The notes under the pieces are model-generated. The model was not told where the DNA came from. It did not search any database and saw only the letters and a program-made list of their open reading frames with translations. Below are positions 34,402-43,352 of a stretch of 64,000 bases of DNA, piece by piece. How positions within the stretch are numbered: the first letter of the stretch is position 1; each line of letters starts with the position of its first letter. The stretch covers positions 1 through 64,000 of the forward strand of contig JAJPHL010000039.1 in the NCBI GenBank assembly GCA_021325275.1, read 5' to 3'. The position numbers and the translations under genes are program-made. This DNA is from Terriglobia bacterium. Lineage in GTDB: Bacteria > Acidobacteriota > Terriglobia > JAJPHL01.

Positions 34402-35445
34402 TTACGCGCTCACCGTTTGTCCCGCCGCTACGCGTGCGAAAATCTCCAACGCCTGATCGATCTGGGCGCGGCTCACATCGAGATGCGTGCACATGCGCAT
34501 CACTTCGGCACTGAACGCACCGGCCATCACGCCCTGGGCGGCCAGTTCTTTCGCAATGTCATGCGCGTCGATGCCGGTGCCGGAAACGTCGAAGACCAAA
34601 ATGTTGGTCTGAACTTTCGCGGGATCAATCTTGACGCCGGGAATGCGCGCCAGTCCCTCGGCCAAGTGCCGCGCGTTGCGATGATCTTCTTCCAAGCGCA
34701 GCGGACCTTTCTCCAGCGCGATCAATCCCGCCGCCGCAATCACGCCGGCTTGCCGCATGCCGCCGCCGAAAACTTTGCGGTAGACGCGGGCCTTCTCGAT
34801 GAAATCGCGCGTGCCCACTAGCAGCGATCCGATCGGAGCACCCAAGCCTTTCGACACGCAGAACTGCACGGAATCGAACCTCGCGGTGATCTCGCGCACC
34901 GGGCGCTTCAAGTAAGTCGCGGCGTTGAAGACGCGCGCGCCGTCGAGATGCACCGGGATGCCGAGTTCGTGCGCGCGGTCGCAAATTTCGTCCGACACTT
35001 CCTTTGGATACACGGTGCCGCCGGCGAGATTGTGGGTATTCTCGAGCGAAATCAGCGCGGTCTGGGCGCGATAGTAAATCTTCGGGCGAATCTGCGCCTT
35101 CACTTGATCCCAGTGGAGAATGCCGTCGTCGGTGGGGATCGAGCGCGGCAGCACGCCGCCCACGAACGCCATCGCGGCCATCTCGTAGTTGTAAATGTGG
35201 CCGCGCTCCTCGCAAATCACTTCGTTGCCGTGATGCGTGTGAATCTTGATGGCGATGAGATTGCCCATGCTGCCCGAGGGCAAGAAGAGCGCGGCCTCGC
35301 GGCCGAAAATCTCGGCGGCGCGGTCTTGCAACCGATTGACAGTGGGGTCTTCAAGGTAAACGTCGTCGCCGACTTCGGCTTCGGCCATGGCGCGCCGCAT
35401 TTCGGGCGACGGCTTGGTAACGGTATCGCTGCGTAGATCGATCAT
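34402..35445 (-). CDS. ltaE: Low-specificity L-threonine aldolase
   Basis: 347 aa from ATG 35445, with AAGG 5-6 nt upstream (a GTG at 35451 is less likely). Fold-type I PLP enzyme: IDLRSDTVTKPSPEMRRAM, AEVGDDVYLEDPTVNRLQ, HLDGARVFNAA and the PLP lysine in FCVSKGLGAPIGS. Cleaves L-threonine or allo-threonine to glycine and acetaldehyde. Acetaldehyde is a substrate of the aldehyde dehydrogenase two genes downstream, with a BMC shell gene between, so the enzyme may feed a metabolosome. It has no obvious targeting tail. Confidence 0.94.
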   Translation of the reverse strand: MIDLRSDTVTKPSPEMRRAMAEAEVGDDVYLEDPTVNRLQDRAAEIFGREAALFLPSGSMGNLIAIKIHTHHGNEVICEERGHIYNYEMAAMAFVGGVLPRSIPTDDGILHWDQVKAQIRPKIYYRAQTALISLENTHNLAGGTVYPKEVSDEICDRAHELGIPVHLDGARVFNAATYLKRPVREITARFDSVQFCVSKGLGAPIGSLLVGTRDFIEKARVYRKVFGGGMRQAGVIAAAGLIALEKGPLRLEEDHRNARHLAEGLARIPGVKIDPAKVQTNILVFDVSGTGIDAHDIAKELAAQGVMAGAFSAEVMRMCTHLDVSRAQIDQALEIFARVAAGQTVSA

Positions 35446-35462
35446 AAACACCTTTGGAGTTT

Positions 35463-36572
35463 TTAGATGAAAGCCTGAAAGACTTCGTTCGAAAGCAAGC
35501 GGCCGCGCGGCGTTAGTCTCACGCGATCCTCGTGAAATTCTAGCAGACCCTCGCTGGCGAGTCGCCTGATTTCCTGGCCAAAACGTCCGCGGCCCGCGGT
35601 GTCGAGCGCGACACCGGCGTTTTGGCGCAGGCCCAGAAACCAGCGTTCTTCTTCTTGCCGGCGTTGGTCCACCGGCTCCACCGATGCACGCGCTGAATCG
35701 CCACGCTCCATGCGGGCGATGTATTCGTCCAGATCATCGACGTTGCCCCAGCGCGATCCGCCATCGTAGGAATGTGCGTCGACACCGAATCCGAGATATG
35801 GAGCGCAATCCCAATACTTGCGGTTGTGTCGCGACTCCCGTCCGGGCCGCGCGAAGTTGGAGATTTCGTATTGGCGCAGGCCGCGGCTTTCGAGAAACTC
35901 GCACGCCCGCACGTAAAGCGACGCAATCACGTCGTCCGAAGGAACGTCGCCGGCGGAATAGCGCGCTCCGCCCGCGAGAAGCTCCGCACCGAGGCGGCTG
36001 TCTTCGTCGGCCTCAAGAATGTAGACGGAAACATGCTCGGGCGCGAGACTCGCGGCGGCTTCAAGCGACTCTTCCCAACTCTCGGGCGTTTGGTGAGGCA
36101 ATCCCGCTATCAGGTCAATGCCGATATCCGTGATTCCCGCACCGCGAAGCACCGCAAGATCGCGCTCGACTGTTGCAAGCGCGTGCATGCGTCCGGTGGC
36201 GCGCAGTTCGCGCTCCACCAGCGACTGCACGCCCAGGCTGACGCGATTTACTCCCAAGTTTTTCCACGCCCCGACGAGGGACGCATCGAATGTCCCCGGC
36301 GCGGCCTCAATGGTACTTTCCGCGTCACGGGAGATTTCGAAACGCTCATGCAGCGCGTCAAAGAGTCCCGCGATTTGCTCGGAAGAAAGCAGGCTCGGCG
36401 TTCCGCCACCGAGATAAATGGAATCCGCCGCCACTGGCTCCGCCGCCCGAATCTCGGCCTCGACCGCGGCCAAGTAACGTTCCAACTGCGCGCGCGGAAA
36501 CACTCCCGACGCAAAGTTGCAGTAAGTGCATTTGAACTTACAAAACGGGATGGAGACATAGACTCCGTGCAC
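35463..36572 (-). CDS. hemW: Radical SAM haem chaperone HemW (coproporphyrinogen oxidase-like)
   Basis: 369 aa, start GTG 36572. The radical SAM cluster is CKFKCTYCNF at residues 11-20, with GGGTPSLLSSEQ and GVNRVSLGVQSL as in HemW/HemN. The extra cysteine of true HemN after the motif is absent, which fits HemW. The C-terminal HemN-type domain ends LTPRGRLLSNEVFQAF. It inserts haem into respiratory proteins rather than making it. First gene of the minus train; ltaE follows by 17 bp. Confidence 0.93.
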   Translation of the reverse strand: MHGVYVSIPFCKFKCTYCNFASGVFPRAQLERYLAAVEAEIRAAEPVAADSIYLGGGTPSLLSSEQIAGLFDALHERFEISRDAESTIEAAPGTFDASLVGAWKNLGVNRVSLGVQSLVERELRATGRMHALATVERDLAVLRGAGITDIGIDLIAGLPHQTPESWEESLEAAASLAPEHVSVYILEADEDSRLGAELLAGGARYSAGDVPSDDVIASLYVRACEFLESRGLRQYEISNFARPGRESRHNRKYWDCAPYLGFGVDAHSYDGGSRWGNVDDLDEYIARMERGDSARASVEPVDQRRQEEERWFLGLRQNAGVALDTAGRGRFGQEIRRLASEGLLEFHEDRVRLTPRGRLLSNEVFQAFI

Positions 36573-36629
36573 GCTTCTATTTCATCACAATGCGGGAACT
36601 CCAGGGCTGGTGGCAACGTATAGCGGGTC

Positions 36630-39092
36630 ATGAAGCAATTCCTGGACGGTCTGCGCCTCGACCTGCGCGCCGCGTGGCGCGCGTACGCGAAGAATCCGGC
36701 GTTCGCGATTCTTTCGTTTTTCATGCTCAGCGCGGGCCTGGGCGGAACAGCGTCGATGTACAGCTTGGTGAACGCGTGGGTGCTCGATCCGCTGCCGTAT
36801 CCCGACTCCGACCGCCTGATGTTTTTCCGCGCTACCAACATGAAGAACGGCAACGTGACGACAGTGACGCCGGGCGAGTTTCAGGAATGGCAGCGCGATC
36901 CGTCGTTCGAGGCGATGGCGGCGTACCAGCAAATGCCCTACAACTTGACGGGTGTGACGGGCGGCGTGCAATCGATCGCCCCGGAGCGCCTGACGGGCGC
37001 GCAGGTCAGCGCGAGCTTCTTCTCGATCCTCGGCGTGACGCCGGTGCTGGGCCGCGATTTTCTGGCCGAAGAAGATCAGCCCGGCGCGGGGCGTTGCGTC
37101 ATCCTCACGCATGAATATTGGGAAACGCGCTTCCTGGCCGATCCATCGGTGATCGGAAAAACCATTGCGATCGACGACGAGCCATCAGTGATTCGCGGCG
37201 TGCTGCCGGCGCATTTTCAGTATCCGCTGGTGGGACCGGCGCAAGTTTTCATGCCGCTGGCTCTCAGTGTGAAGGATCGCGCCGATCGGAAAGTCCGCTG
37301 GCTCGACGTGGTCGCGCGGCGTCGCGCGAACGTCACGTTCGACCAAGCGCGCGAATCGCTCGCGGCGCGCGTACGATCGATGCGCGAGCAATATCCCGAT
37401 ACCAACGTCAACATTGGCCTGTACGCGAAATCCGTCGCCGCCGAAATCGGCGAGCATCAAGGCAATTCCGTGGTGATCGCCTGCTTCGGTCTTACGATGT
37501 TCGTGCTGCTGATCGTTTGCTCGAACATTGCCGGCCTGGTCCTCGCGAAATCGGTGGAACGACAGAAGGAAATGGCCGTACGGCTCGCGCTCGGCGCGAC
37601 GCGCGCCCGCGTGATCCGGCAACTTCTCACCGAGCAAGCGCTCACGTTTGTGGCGGGCGCGATGGGCAGCGTCTTTGTGGCCAAAGGAATCTTGATTTGG
37701 ATCTCCAACGGCATTCCCTACGAGAATCGCGCTTACTTGCGCAACTTTGCGCAGATCTCCCTCGACTGGCGTGGCGTGATGTTTGCATTGTTTACCGCGC
37801 TCGCCGCCGCGTTGATCTTCGGACTCGGGCCCGCGCTCGAAGGATCGCGCGGCGGATTAAACGACGTCTTGAAAGATGGATCGCGGGGGTCATCCAGGCG
37901 CGGAAGATTTATTCGTGACGGTTTGATCGGCGCGGAAATCGCCATGGCGACGATCTTGCTCGTGTCGAACGCGCTGATGCTGGAAAGCCTCAAGGCGTTG
38001 TGGGAAGTGAATCCCGGATTTCAGGCGGAGGGATTGCTCTCGGTGGACATCGGTTTGCCGCCGAAAGCGTATCAGGACCTCGGCCGCGCCACGCGGACAC
38101 TCGAGGATATCGGCGATCGCGTGCGCGCCATCGCCGGCGTGGAGCGCGCCAGTTTAGTGGAACACATTCCCTACGGTCATAGCGGAGCGCGAACGCAAGT
38201 ATGGATCGAAGGACGGCCGGAGCCGCTGCCCGGCGAAGTTCCCTCCACGCGCATCAGCGGCGCGTCACCGGGATATTTTGCAACCATGAAAATTCCGATG
38301 ATCAGCGGGCGCGATTTCATGGCGTCCGACGACGCGCAGGCGCCGCGCGTCGCGGTGATCAACGAAATATTTGCGCAGCGCCAGTGGCCGAATCAAGATC
38401 CATTGGGCCGGCACATACGCCTGGGCCCTCGTGACGCCGCGCTGGCCTCGGCGCCGGTGGAAGTCGTTGGTGTGGTGAAATCGGTGAGGATGTTCGGCCT
38501 GGACGACCACCCGGAAATGCAGATGTACGTCCCGATGCGCCAGCGGCCCGTGCAGACGGCGCACCTGGCGATTCGCGCGAACGGCGGGGGCGCGCGCGTG
38601 GGTCCCGCGGTACGCGACGCCGTATGGTCCATCGACCGCAACATTCCGGTGCCGGAAATATCCGACATGCCGCACGCGATCGAAGTGACCTACACGCCGA
38701 ATCGCATGACCGCGGAGATGATGTCGTGGTTCACGCTCTTGGCGCTGGTGCTCGCGGCCACCGGACTCTACGCGATGATGTCGTGGTCGGTGGAGCAACG
38801 CTCGCGCGAAATCGGGATACGCATGGCGCTAGGTGCCGGACCCTTTCACGTTCTCGCAACCGTATTGCGTCGAGGCACAATTCTCACGGCAATCGGCTCG
38901 CTGCTAGGACTTGCCGGCGCGGCGGCCACTACGCAATCGCTGACGATCGTGTTGTACAACATCAGCCCTCGCGATCCCGCGACGTTTGGCGGCGTCAGCG
39001 CCATGCTCATTTTGGTGGCGATGGCCGCTTGCTACATCCCGGCACGCCGCGCCTCGCAGTTGGATCCGTCCTCGGCGCTGCGGCACGATTAA
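36630..39092 (+). CDS. ABC transporter permease, ADOP family
   Basis: 820 aa. Acidobacterial duplicated orphan permease plan: an N-terminal TM (AFAILSFFMLSAGLGGTASM), a MacB-type periplasmic domain (about 50-280), three TMs of FtsX type with VERQKEMAVRLALGATRARVIRQLL, a second periplasmic domain, and a second FtsX unit with VEQRSREIGIRMALGAGPFHVL. No ATPase gene is adjacent, as usual for the family. The role is unknown; MacB-like mechanotransmission is inferred. Convergent with the membrane glycosyltransferase-like gene 7 bp away. Confidence 0.93.
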   Translation: MKQFLDGLRLDLRAAWRAYAKNPAFAILSFFMLSAGLGGTASMYSLVNAWVLDPLPYPDSDRLMFFRATNMKNGNVTTVTPGEFQEWQRDPSFEAMAAYQQMPYNLTGVTGGVQSIAPERLTGAQVSASFFSILGVTPVLGRDFLAEEDQPGAGRCVILTHEYWETRFLADPSVIGKTIAIDDEPSVIRGVLPAHFQYPLVGPAQVFMPLALSVKDRADRKVRWLDVVARRRANVTFDQARESLAARVRSMREQYPDTNVNIGLYAKSVAAEIGEHQGNSVVIACFGLTMFVLLIVCSNIAGLVLAKSVERQKEMAVRLALGATRARVIRQLLTEQALTFVAGAMGSVFVAKGILIWISNGIPYENRAYLRNFAQISLDWRGVMFALFTALAAALIFGLGPALEGSRGGLNDVLKDGSRGSSRRGRFIRDGLIGAEIAMATILLVSNALMLESLKALWEVNPGFQAEGLLSVDIGLPPKAYQDLGRATRTLEDIGDRVRAIAGVERASLVEHIPYGHSGARTQVWIEGRPEPLPGEVPSTRISGASPGYFATMKIPMISGRDFMASDDAQAPRVAVINEIFAQRQWPNQDPLGRHIRLGPRDAALASAPVEVVGVVKSVRMFGLDDHPEMQMYVPMRQRPVQTAHLAIRANGGGARVGPAVRDAVWSIDRNIPVPEISDMPHAIEVTYTPNRMTAEMMSWFTLLALVLAATGLYAMMSWSVEQRSREIGIRMALGAGPFHVLATVLRRGTILTAIGSLLGLAGAAATTQSLTIVLYNISPRDPATFGGVSAMLILVAMAACYIPARRASQLDPSSALRHD

Positions 39093-39099
39093 TTCGCCG

Positions 39100-40719
39100 T
39101 CACGGACAGCGATATTGCTCCACCGCCACGCCGATGAACGCGCGCACCCGCGTCAATGTGCAGCCGCGTGAAACGAGATACGTATTTGTCTCGCGCGGCT
39201 CGTTCATTTCCACCATCGTCCAGTGAAACGGCCGCGTCGTGTGCATGTACCAGAGCCTTCCAGTGAAATCCGCTGGAATGTTCGATTGCAGGTCGCGATA
39301 CAACGCCACTTGCGATGGCGCATCGAACGATTCCTGCGATCCGCGCCGGCAGCACGGCCATCCGGTGTGTCCCCATTTGACACCTGGCGGATTCCAGTGG
39401 AACATCGTCGCGTAAAATCGAAAAGCCTCCGACGTTGAAGCGTGAATCAGCGCGAGATCACCGGACTTCATCCGGTCCTTCATGAAAGCCGTCGCGGATT
39501 GTGTATCTTCCTCAGGGAGTCCAACGCTCCAGAACGGCAATGCGCCCGCTGACATCGCGCCCGTGATCACGGCGGCGATGACGACGGCGCAGGTGAAAGG
39601 AGCATAGACACGCGGCCACGTTCGCGCGATCGCCTCGAGTGCCGACACAAACAACAATACGACGCACGGCAACAGGAACAAGCAGACGCGCGGCGACAAT
39701 GGAAAGCGCCGCGCCAAACTCGCGCAGAGCACCAGCAAGCACGGCAGCAGCAACATCATCTGCACCAGCGGCAGGCGGCGATTTCCAAGGCGCCAGCGCT
39801 GCTCCGCGATGGAAAGTCCCCAGAGAAGCACCAGCGCCGCGGCGCCCAGCGCTATTTTTCCGCGAATGCGCATGGGATCGGGCAATGAAAGAAACACCGT
39901 GAAGCGCGTGAACGCGTCGACGATGGAGGCGGGCCGCCCCATGATCGCCATGCGGCCGTCGAACCACGATTTCAGCAGCGCCGGCGAAGAATTCGGAATC
40001 ACGAGCGTTACGTATTCGATGAGAAAAACAATCGCCGTAGAAGCTGTGAGCAATATCGCCCGCTGACGCCGCGTTCCGCCGTTGACCGGCGTTGCGCTGG
40101 TGCGGCGCGCGGCGGGATCGTGCGCCAGCACTGCGAGCACGATGCCGGGAATGAGAAACGCCATACCATACGCGAACAACTCGGCGGCCATCGCTGCGCC
40201 GCACAGCCAGAGGAATCGCGCGCGCGTGGGGCGCTCGAGATACGCAACGGCCAGCAGCAACACAACGCCCGAGGCCGCCGCTTCAGTGGAGTATTGTTTC
40301 AACTGAATCGAATATTGAAGCATCACGACGTTGATCACGCACAAGACCCACGCGAGCGCCGCGAAGGCGGCCGACAGTGTCTTGCGCGCCAGCAGGATCA
40401 TCACCGCGGCGAAGATGATTTGCATCGCTGCCGGCACGATCCGGAACGACGCGTTCGCGAGTCCGAATGCGTGCGCGCACCATCGCGCGAGAAGAAGAAA
40501 CATCGGCGGCGACGTCTGCAAGAATGTCGGATAGAAAAACATGTCGGCGAGCGAGCCGGCCCAAATGGAGTTCGCCACCCACGCTTCGTCGAGCCACAGG
40601 CTGCGATTCATCGCCAGAATCACAGCAAGGAAATGCGGCACGCCGATGAGGAGAAAAAGCAGCCCAAGCAAGATGCGCGATCGACCGAACGCCGCAAACG
40701 TGCGGCAGAGACGCTTCAC
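39100..40719 (-). CDS. Polytopic membrane protein, GT39/ArnT-like glycosyltransferase candidate
   Basis: 539 aa from GTG 40719, which overlaps the pyrD stop (GTGA) and has GGAGG 4 nt upstream. About ten hydrophobic segments. The first loop has [11 protein letters not shown], where the DE pair resembles the acidic catalytic loop of GT-C lipid-sugar transferases such as PMT/ArnT. A soluble C-terminal part (about 430-539) with two Cys (PCC) follows. Substrate unknown. Coupling to pyrD looks positional. Confidence 0.68.
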   Translation of the reverse strand: MKRLCRTFAAFGRSRILLGLLFLLIGVPHFLAVILAMNRSLWLDEAWVANSIWAGSLADMFFYPTFLQTSPPMFLLLARWCAHAFGLANASFRIVPAAMQIIFAAVMILLARKTLSAAFAALAWVLCVINVVMLQYSIQLKQYSTEAAASGVVLLLAVAYLERPTRARFLWLCGAAMAAELFAYGMAFLIPGIVLAVLAHDPAARRTSATPVNGGTRRQRAILLTASTAIVFLIEYVTLVIPNSSPALLKSWFDGRMAIMGRPASIVDAFTRFTVFLSLPDPMRIRGKIALGAAALVLLWGLSIAEQRWRLGNRRLPLVQMMLLLPCLLVLCASLARRFPLSPRVCLFLLPCVVLLFVSALEAIARTWPRVYAPFTCAVVIAAVITGAMSAGALPFWSVGLPEEDTQSATAFMKDRMKSGDLALIHASTSEAFRFYATMFHWNPPGVKWGHTGWPCCRRGSQESFDAPSQVALYRDLQSNIPADFTGRLWYMHTTRPFHWTMVEMNEPRETNTYLVSRGCTLTRVRAFIGVAVEQYRCP

Positions 40720-41645
40720 CGATCCTCCGCGCGCAGCGACTTCGTCATCGTGGCCATTCGCGACACGCCGTTCGCGCGACACCACGCTTCCATTTCCTTG
40801 GCCACTCGGGCCGGCGCCGTAGGATCCCAGAACGTCGCCGTGCCGACTTCGACCGCGCTCGCGCCCGCGGCCATGAACTCCAGCGCGTCGCGCCCCGTGG
40901 CGATTCCGCCGAGGCCGATCACCGGAATTTTCACCGCCGTGGCGACCTGATACACCATGCGCAGCGCGATCGGCTTGATCGCTGGCCCGGAGAGTCCACC
41001 GGTGATGTTGGGCAACACCGGGCGTCGCGCTTCAAGATCGATGGCCATGCCGAGCAGCGTATTTACGACCGAGAGTCCGTCCGCGCCGGCGTCTTCCGCC
41101 GCGCGCGCGATGAGCGCGATGTCGGTGACATTTGGCGACAATTTCACGATCACCGGACGGCGTGCTACCTGCTTGATCGCCGCCGTGACTTCGTGGGTCA
41201 ACGAAGGATCGGAGCCAAAAATCATTCCGCCCTGTTTCGTGTTGGGACACGACACGTTGATTTCATAACCGGCGATTCCTTCGGCGGCTTCCAGGCGTTC
41301 GGTCACAGCGACGTAGTCCTCGGTGGAGTTTCCGAAAATGTTGGCGAAGATCGCGGTGGAAAATTTACGCAGCGGCGGCAGTTTCTCCTCGATGAAGGCA
41401 TCCACGCCGACGTTTTGCAATCCGATGGCGTTCAGCATTCCCGCCGCGGTCTCCACGAGGCGCGGCGCGGGATTGCCTAACATCGGCGCGCGCGAAAGTC
41501 CTTTGACCACGATAGCGCCGAGCGCATTCAGGTCGAGGAGTTGCGCGAACTCCAGTCCGTATCCAAACGTTCCGCTGGCGGCGATCACGGGATTCTTCAG
41601 GCGAATTCCGGCGATCTCCACGGCGGTATCGATGCGCGACTCCAT
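40716..41645 (-). CDS. pyrD: Dihydroorotate dehydrogenase, class 1B-like
   Basis: 309 aa from ATG 41645; a TTG at 41699 would add 18 residues. Flavoenzyme of pyrimidine synthesis. [30 protein letters not shown] (catalytic Cys region), [18 protein letters not shown] and [18 protein letters not shown] are all characteristic of PyrDB. No pyrK electron-transfer subunit gene is in the window. Divergent from pyrR-pyrB-pyrC over 76 bp. Confidence 0.95.
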   Translation of the reverse strand: MESRIDTAVEIAGIRLKNPVIAASGTFGYGLEFAQLLDLNALGAIVVKGLSRAPMLGNPAPRLVETAAGMLNAIGLQNVGVDAFIEEKLPPLRKFSTAIFANIFGNSTEDYVAVTERLEAAEGIAGYEINVSCPNTKQGGMIFGSDPSLTHEVTAAIKQVARRPVIVKLSPNVTDIALIARAAEDAGADGLSVVNTLLGMAIDLEARRPVLPNITGGLSGPAIKPIALRMVYQVATAVKIPVIGLGGIATGRDALEFMAAGASAVEVGTATFWDPTAPARVAKEMEAWCRANGVSRMATMTKSLRAEDR

Positions 41646-41721
41646 TTGGCTTGTCAGTTTATCAATAAACGCGCGCCGATCGCCCTTCGGCAGACGCAAC
41701 TTCTGGTATCATCTTCCAAAC

Positions 41722-42270
41722 ATGCCCATTCGCGAAAAGACGCAGTTGATGTCGGCCTCGGAGATCGAGCGCACGCTGGTACGCCTGGCGCACGAGATCG
41801 TGGAGAAGAATGCTTCGCTCGACCGTCTGGTGCTGATCGGCATTCGCCGCCGAGGAGTTCCTCTGGCGCAACGCCTCGCTTACAACATTTCGCAGATTCA
41901 ACAGCATCCGGTGCCGGTAGGTATTTTGGACATCACGTTTTACCGCGACGATCTTTCGACCGTTGGGCAAAAGCCGGTGCACACCGCGACGGAAATTCCT
42001 TTCACGATCGCGGACAAAGACGTGATCCTTTGCGACGACGTGTTGTACACCGGCCGCACCACGCGCGCCGCGCTCGACGCGTTGTTCGATCACGGCCGTC
42101 CGCGCCGGGTGCAGTTGCTGGTGTTGATCGATCGCGGGCATCGCGAAATCCCCGTGGAAGCGCAGTACGTCGGGAAGTACGTGGAAACCACCGACGCGGA
42201 AATCATCGAGGTAAAATTACGGGAAGTGGACCAAATGGAAAAGGTCCTGCTCGTGGAAAAGACCGACTGA
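41722..42270 (+). CDS. pyrR: Bifunctional pyr operon regulator / uracil phosphoribosyltransferase PyrR
   Basis: 182 aa. Phosphoribosyltransferase fold with the PRPP loop VILCDDVLYTGRTTRAALDAL. The N-terminal LMSASEIERTLVRLAHEI and the middle IGIRRRGVPLAQRLA match PyrR. In Gram-positive bacteria PyrR attenuates the operon through RNA; here the gene simply precedes pyrB by 14 bp and no PyrR-type leader hairpins are obvious in 41646-41721. TATCAT at 41707-41712 ends 9 nt before the ATG. Confidence 0.94.
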   Translation: MPIREKTQLMSASEIERTLVRLAHEIVEKNASLDRLVLIGIRRRGVPLAQRLAYNISQIQQHPVPVGILDITFYRDDLSTVGQKPVHTATEIPFTIADKDVILCDDVLYTGRTTRAALDALFDHGRPRRVQLLVLIDRGHREIPVEAQYVGKYVETTDAEIIEVKLREVDQMEKVLLVEKTD

Positions 42271-42284
42271 CTGGCCGCCTGAAC

Positions 42285-43271
42285 ATGTCGAACGCCGCGA
42301 TGCCCAAGAGTTTGCTCGGTATCGAGGAGCTTTCTGCCTCCCAAATCCAGGCCATCCTGGAGCGCGCCCGCATTTTCAAACCCGTTCAAACGCAAGGCCG
42401 CAAGATGGACCGTCTGAAGGGCAAGACGGTGATCCACCTTTTCTACGAAAACTCCACGCGCACGCGATTGTCGTTCGAACTGGCGGCGCGGCGTCTGGGC
42501 GCGGATACCACAAGTATTACGGCGCAATCCTCGAGCGTGCAGAAAGGCGAATCGCTGCTCGACACGTTGAACACGCTCGCGGCGATGCGTCCCGACGCGA
42601 TTGTGATGCGCCACTCGGCGAGCGGCGCGCCGCATTTTCTGGCGCGGCACCTGGCAACGACCATCGTGAACGCCGGCGACGGCACACACGAGCATCCCAC
42701 TCAGGCTCTGCTCGACGCCTTTACGATCCTCGAGCACAAACCGGTACTGAACGGACTTACCGTGGCGATTATCGGCGATATCGCGCACAGTCGCGTGGCG
42801 CGATCGAACGTGTTGTTGATGGGAAAATTCGGCGCGCGCGTGATTTTGTGCGGTCCGCCTCCGCTCTTGCCGCCGGAGTTGAAAGAACTTTCGCCGTGCG
42901 TGAGTTTGTGTCACTCGCTCGACGAGGCGATCTCCGGCGCCGATGTGATCATGATGCTGCGCGTGCAACTCGAGCGGCAAAACGAGGTCTACGTGCCCTC
43001 GACGCACGAGTATTTTCAATACTACGGCTTGACGCTCGACCACATGAAGAAGGCCAAGCCCGACGCGATCGTGATGCATCCCGGGCCAATCAATCGGGGA
43101 CGCGAAATCGCGGCGGAAGTGGCGGACTCGCCGCGCTCGGTGATCTTGAATCAAGTGGAAAATGGAATCGCGGTGCGCATGGCGGTCCTTGATTTGTGGA
43201 TCGGCCCGCCGACGCAGCCCGATCCGGAAAAAACAATGCAACCGCAGATGAACGCAGATGAACGCAGATAA
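42285..43271 (+). CDS. pyrB: Aspartate carbamoyltransferase catalytic subunit
   Basis: 328 aa. Carbamoyl phosphate loop FYENSTRTRLSFELA, TAQSSSVQKGESLLDTL, GTHEHPTQALLDAF and HPGPINRGREI are the standard ATCase motifs. Condenses aspartate with carbamoyl phosphate. The catalytic fold ends near VLDLWIGPP; the last 11 residues (MQPQMNADERR) are encoded by the palindromic repeat at 43238-43332, so the native C-terminus has been replaced or lengthened by the insertion. Confidence 0.95.
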   Translation: MSNAAMPKSLLGIEELSASQIQAILERARIFKPVQTQGRKMDRLKGKTVIHLFYENSTRTRLSFELAARRLGADTTSITAQSSSVQKGESLLDTLNTLAAMRPDAIVMRHSASGAPHFLARHLATTIVNAGDGTHEHPTQALLDAFTILEHKPVLNGLTVAIIGDIAHSRVARSNVLLMGKFGARVILCGPPPLLPPELKELSPCVSLCHSLDEAISGADVIMMLRVQLERQNEVYVPSTHEYFQYYGLTLDHMKKAKPDAIVMHPGPINRGREIAAEVADSPRSVILNQVENGIAVRMAVLDLWIGPPTQPDPEKTMQPQMNADERR

Positions 43272-43332
43272 CACAAAGACAAAACCGTCCTCTTGTTCTT
43301 TTCTGCGTTTATCTGCGTTCATCTGCGGTTGC
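43238..43332. repeat. Palindromic intergenic repeat between pyrB and pyrC
   Basis: Arms of about 31 nt at 43238-43268 and 43302-43332 are inverted copies with one mismatch, built from repeats of the 10-nt word GAACGCAGAT. The loop is about 33 nt. I recall such 'gcagatgaacgcagat' palindromes dispersed in soil bacterial genomes. The left arm codes the end of PyrB; the element would form a long RNA hairpin within the pyr message and might lower pyrC readthrough. Confidence 0.7.
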
Positions 43333-43352
43333 TCTTAGTGTTTGGAGGAATC

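Noticed and set aside
33484-34821. 445-codon plus-strand frame over the BMC genes
   Set aside because: Antisense shadow of the aldehyde dehydrogenase, BMC-H and ltaE.
43293-43352. N-terminal extension of pyrC
   Set aside because: Encoded by the right arm of the palindromic repeat; GGAGG at 43344 marks the start at 43353.
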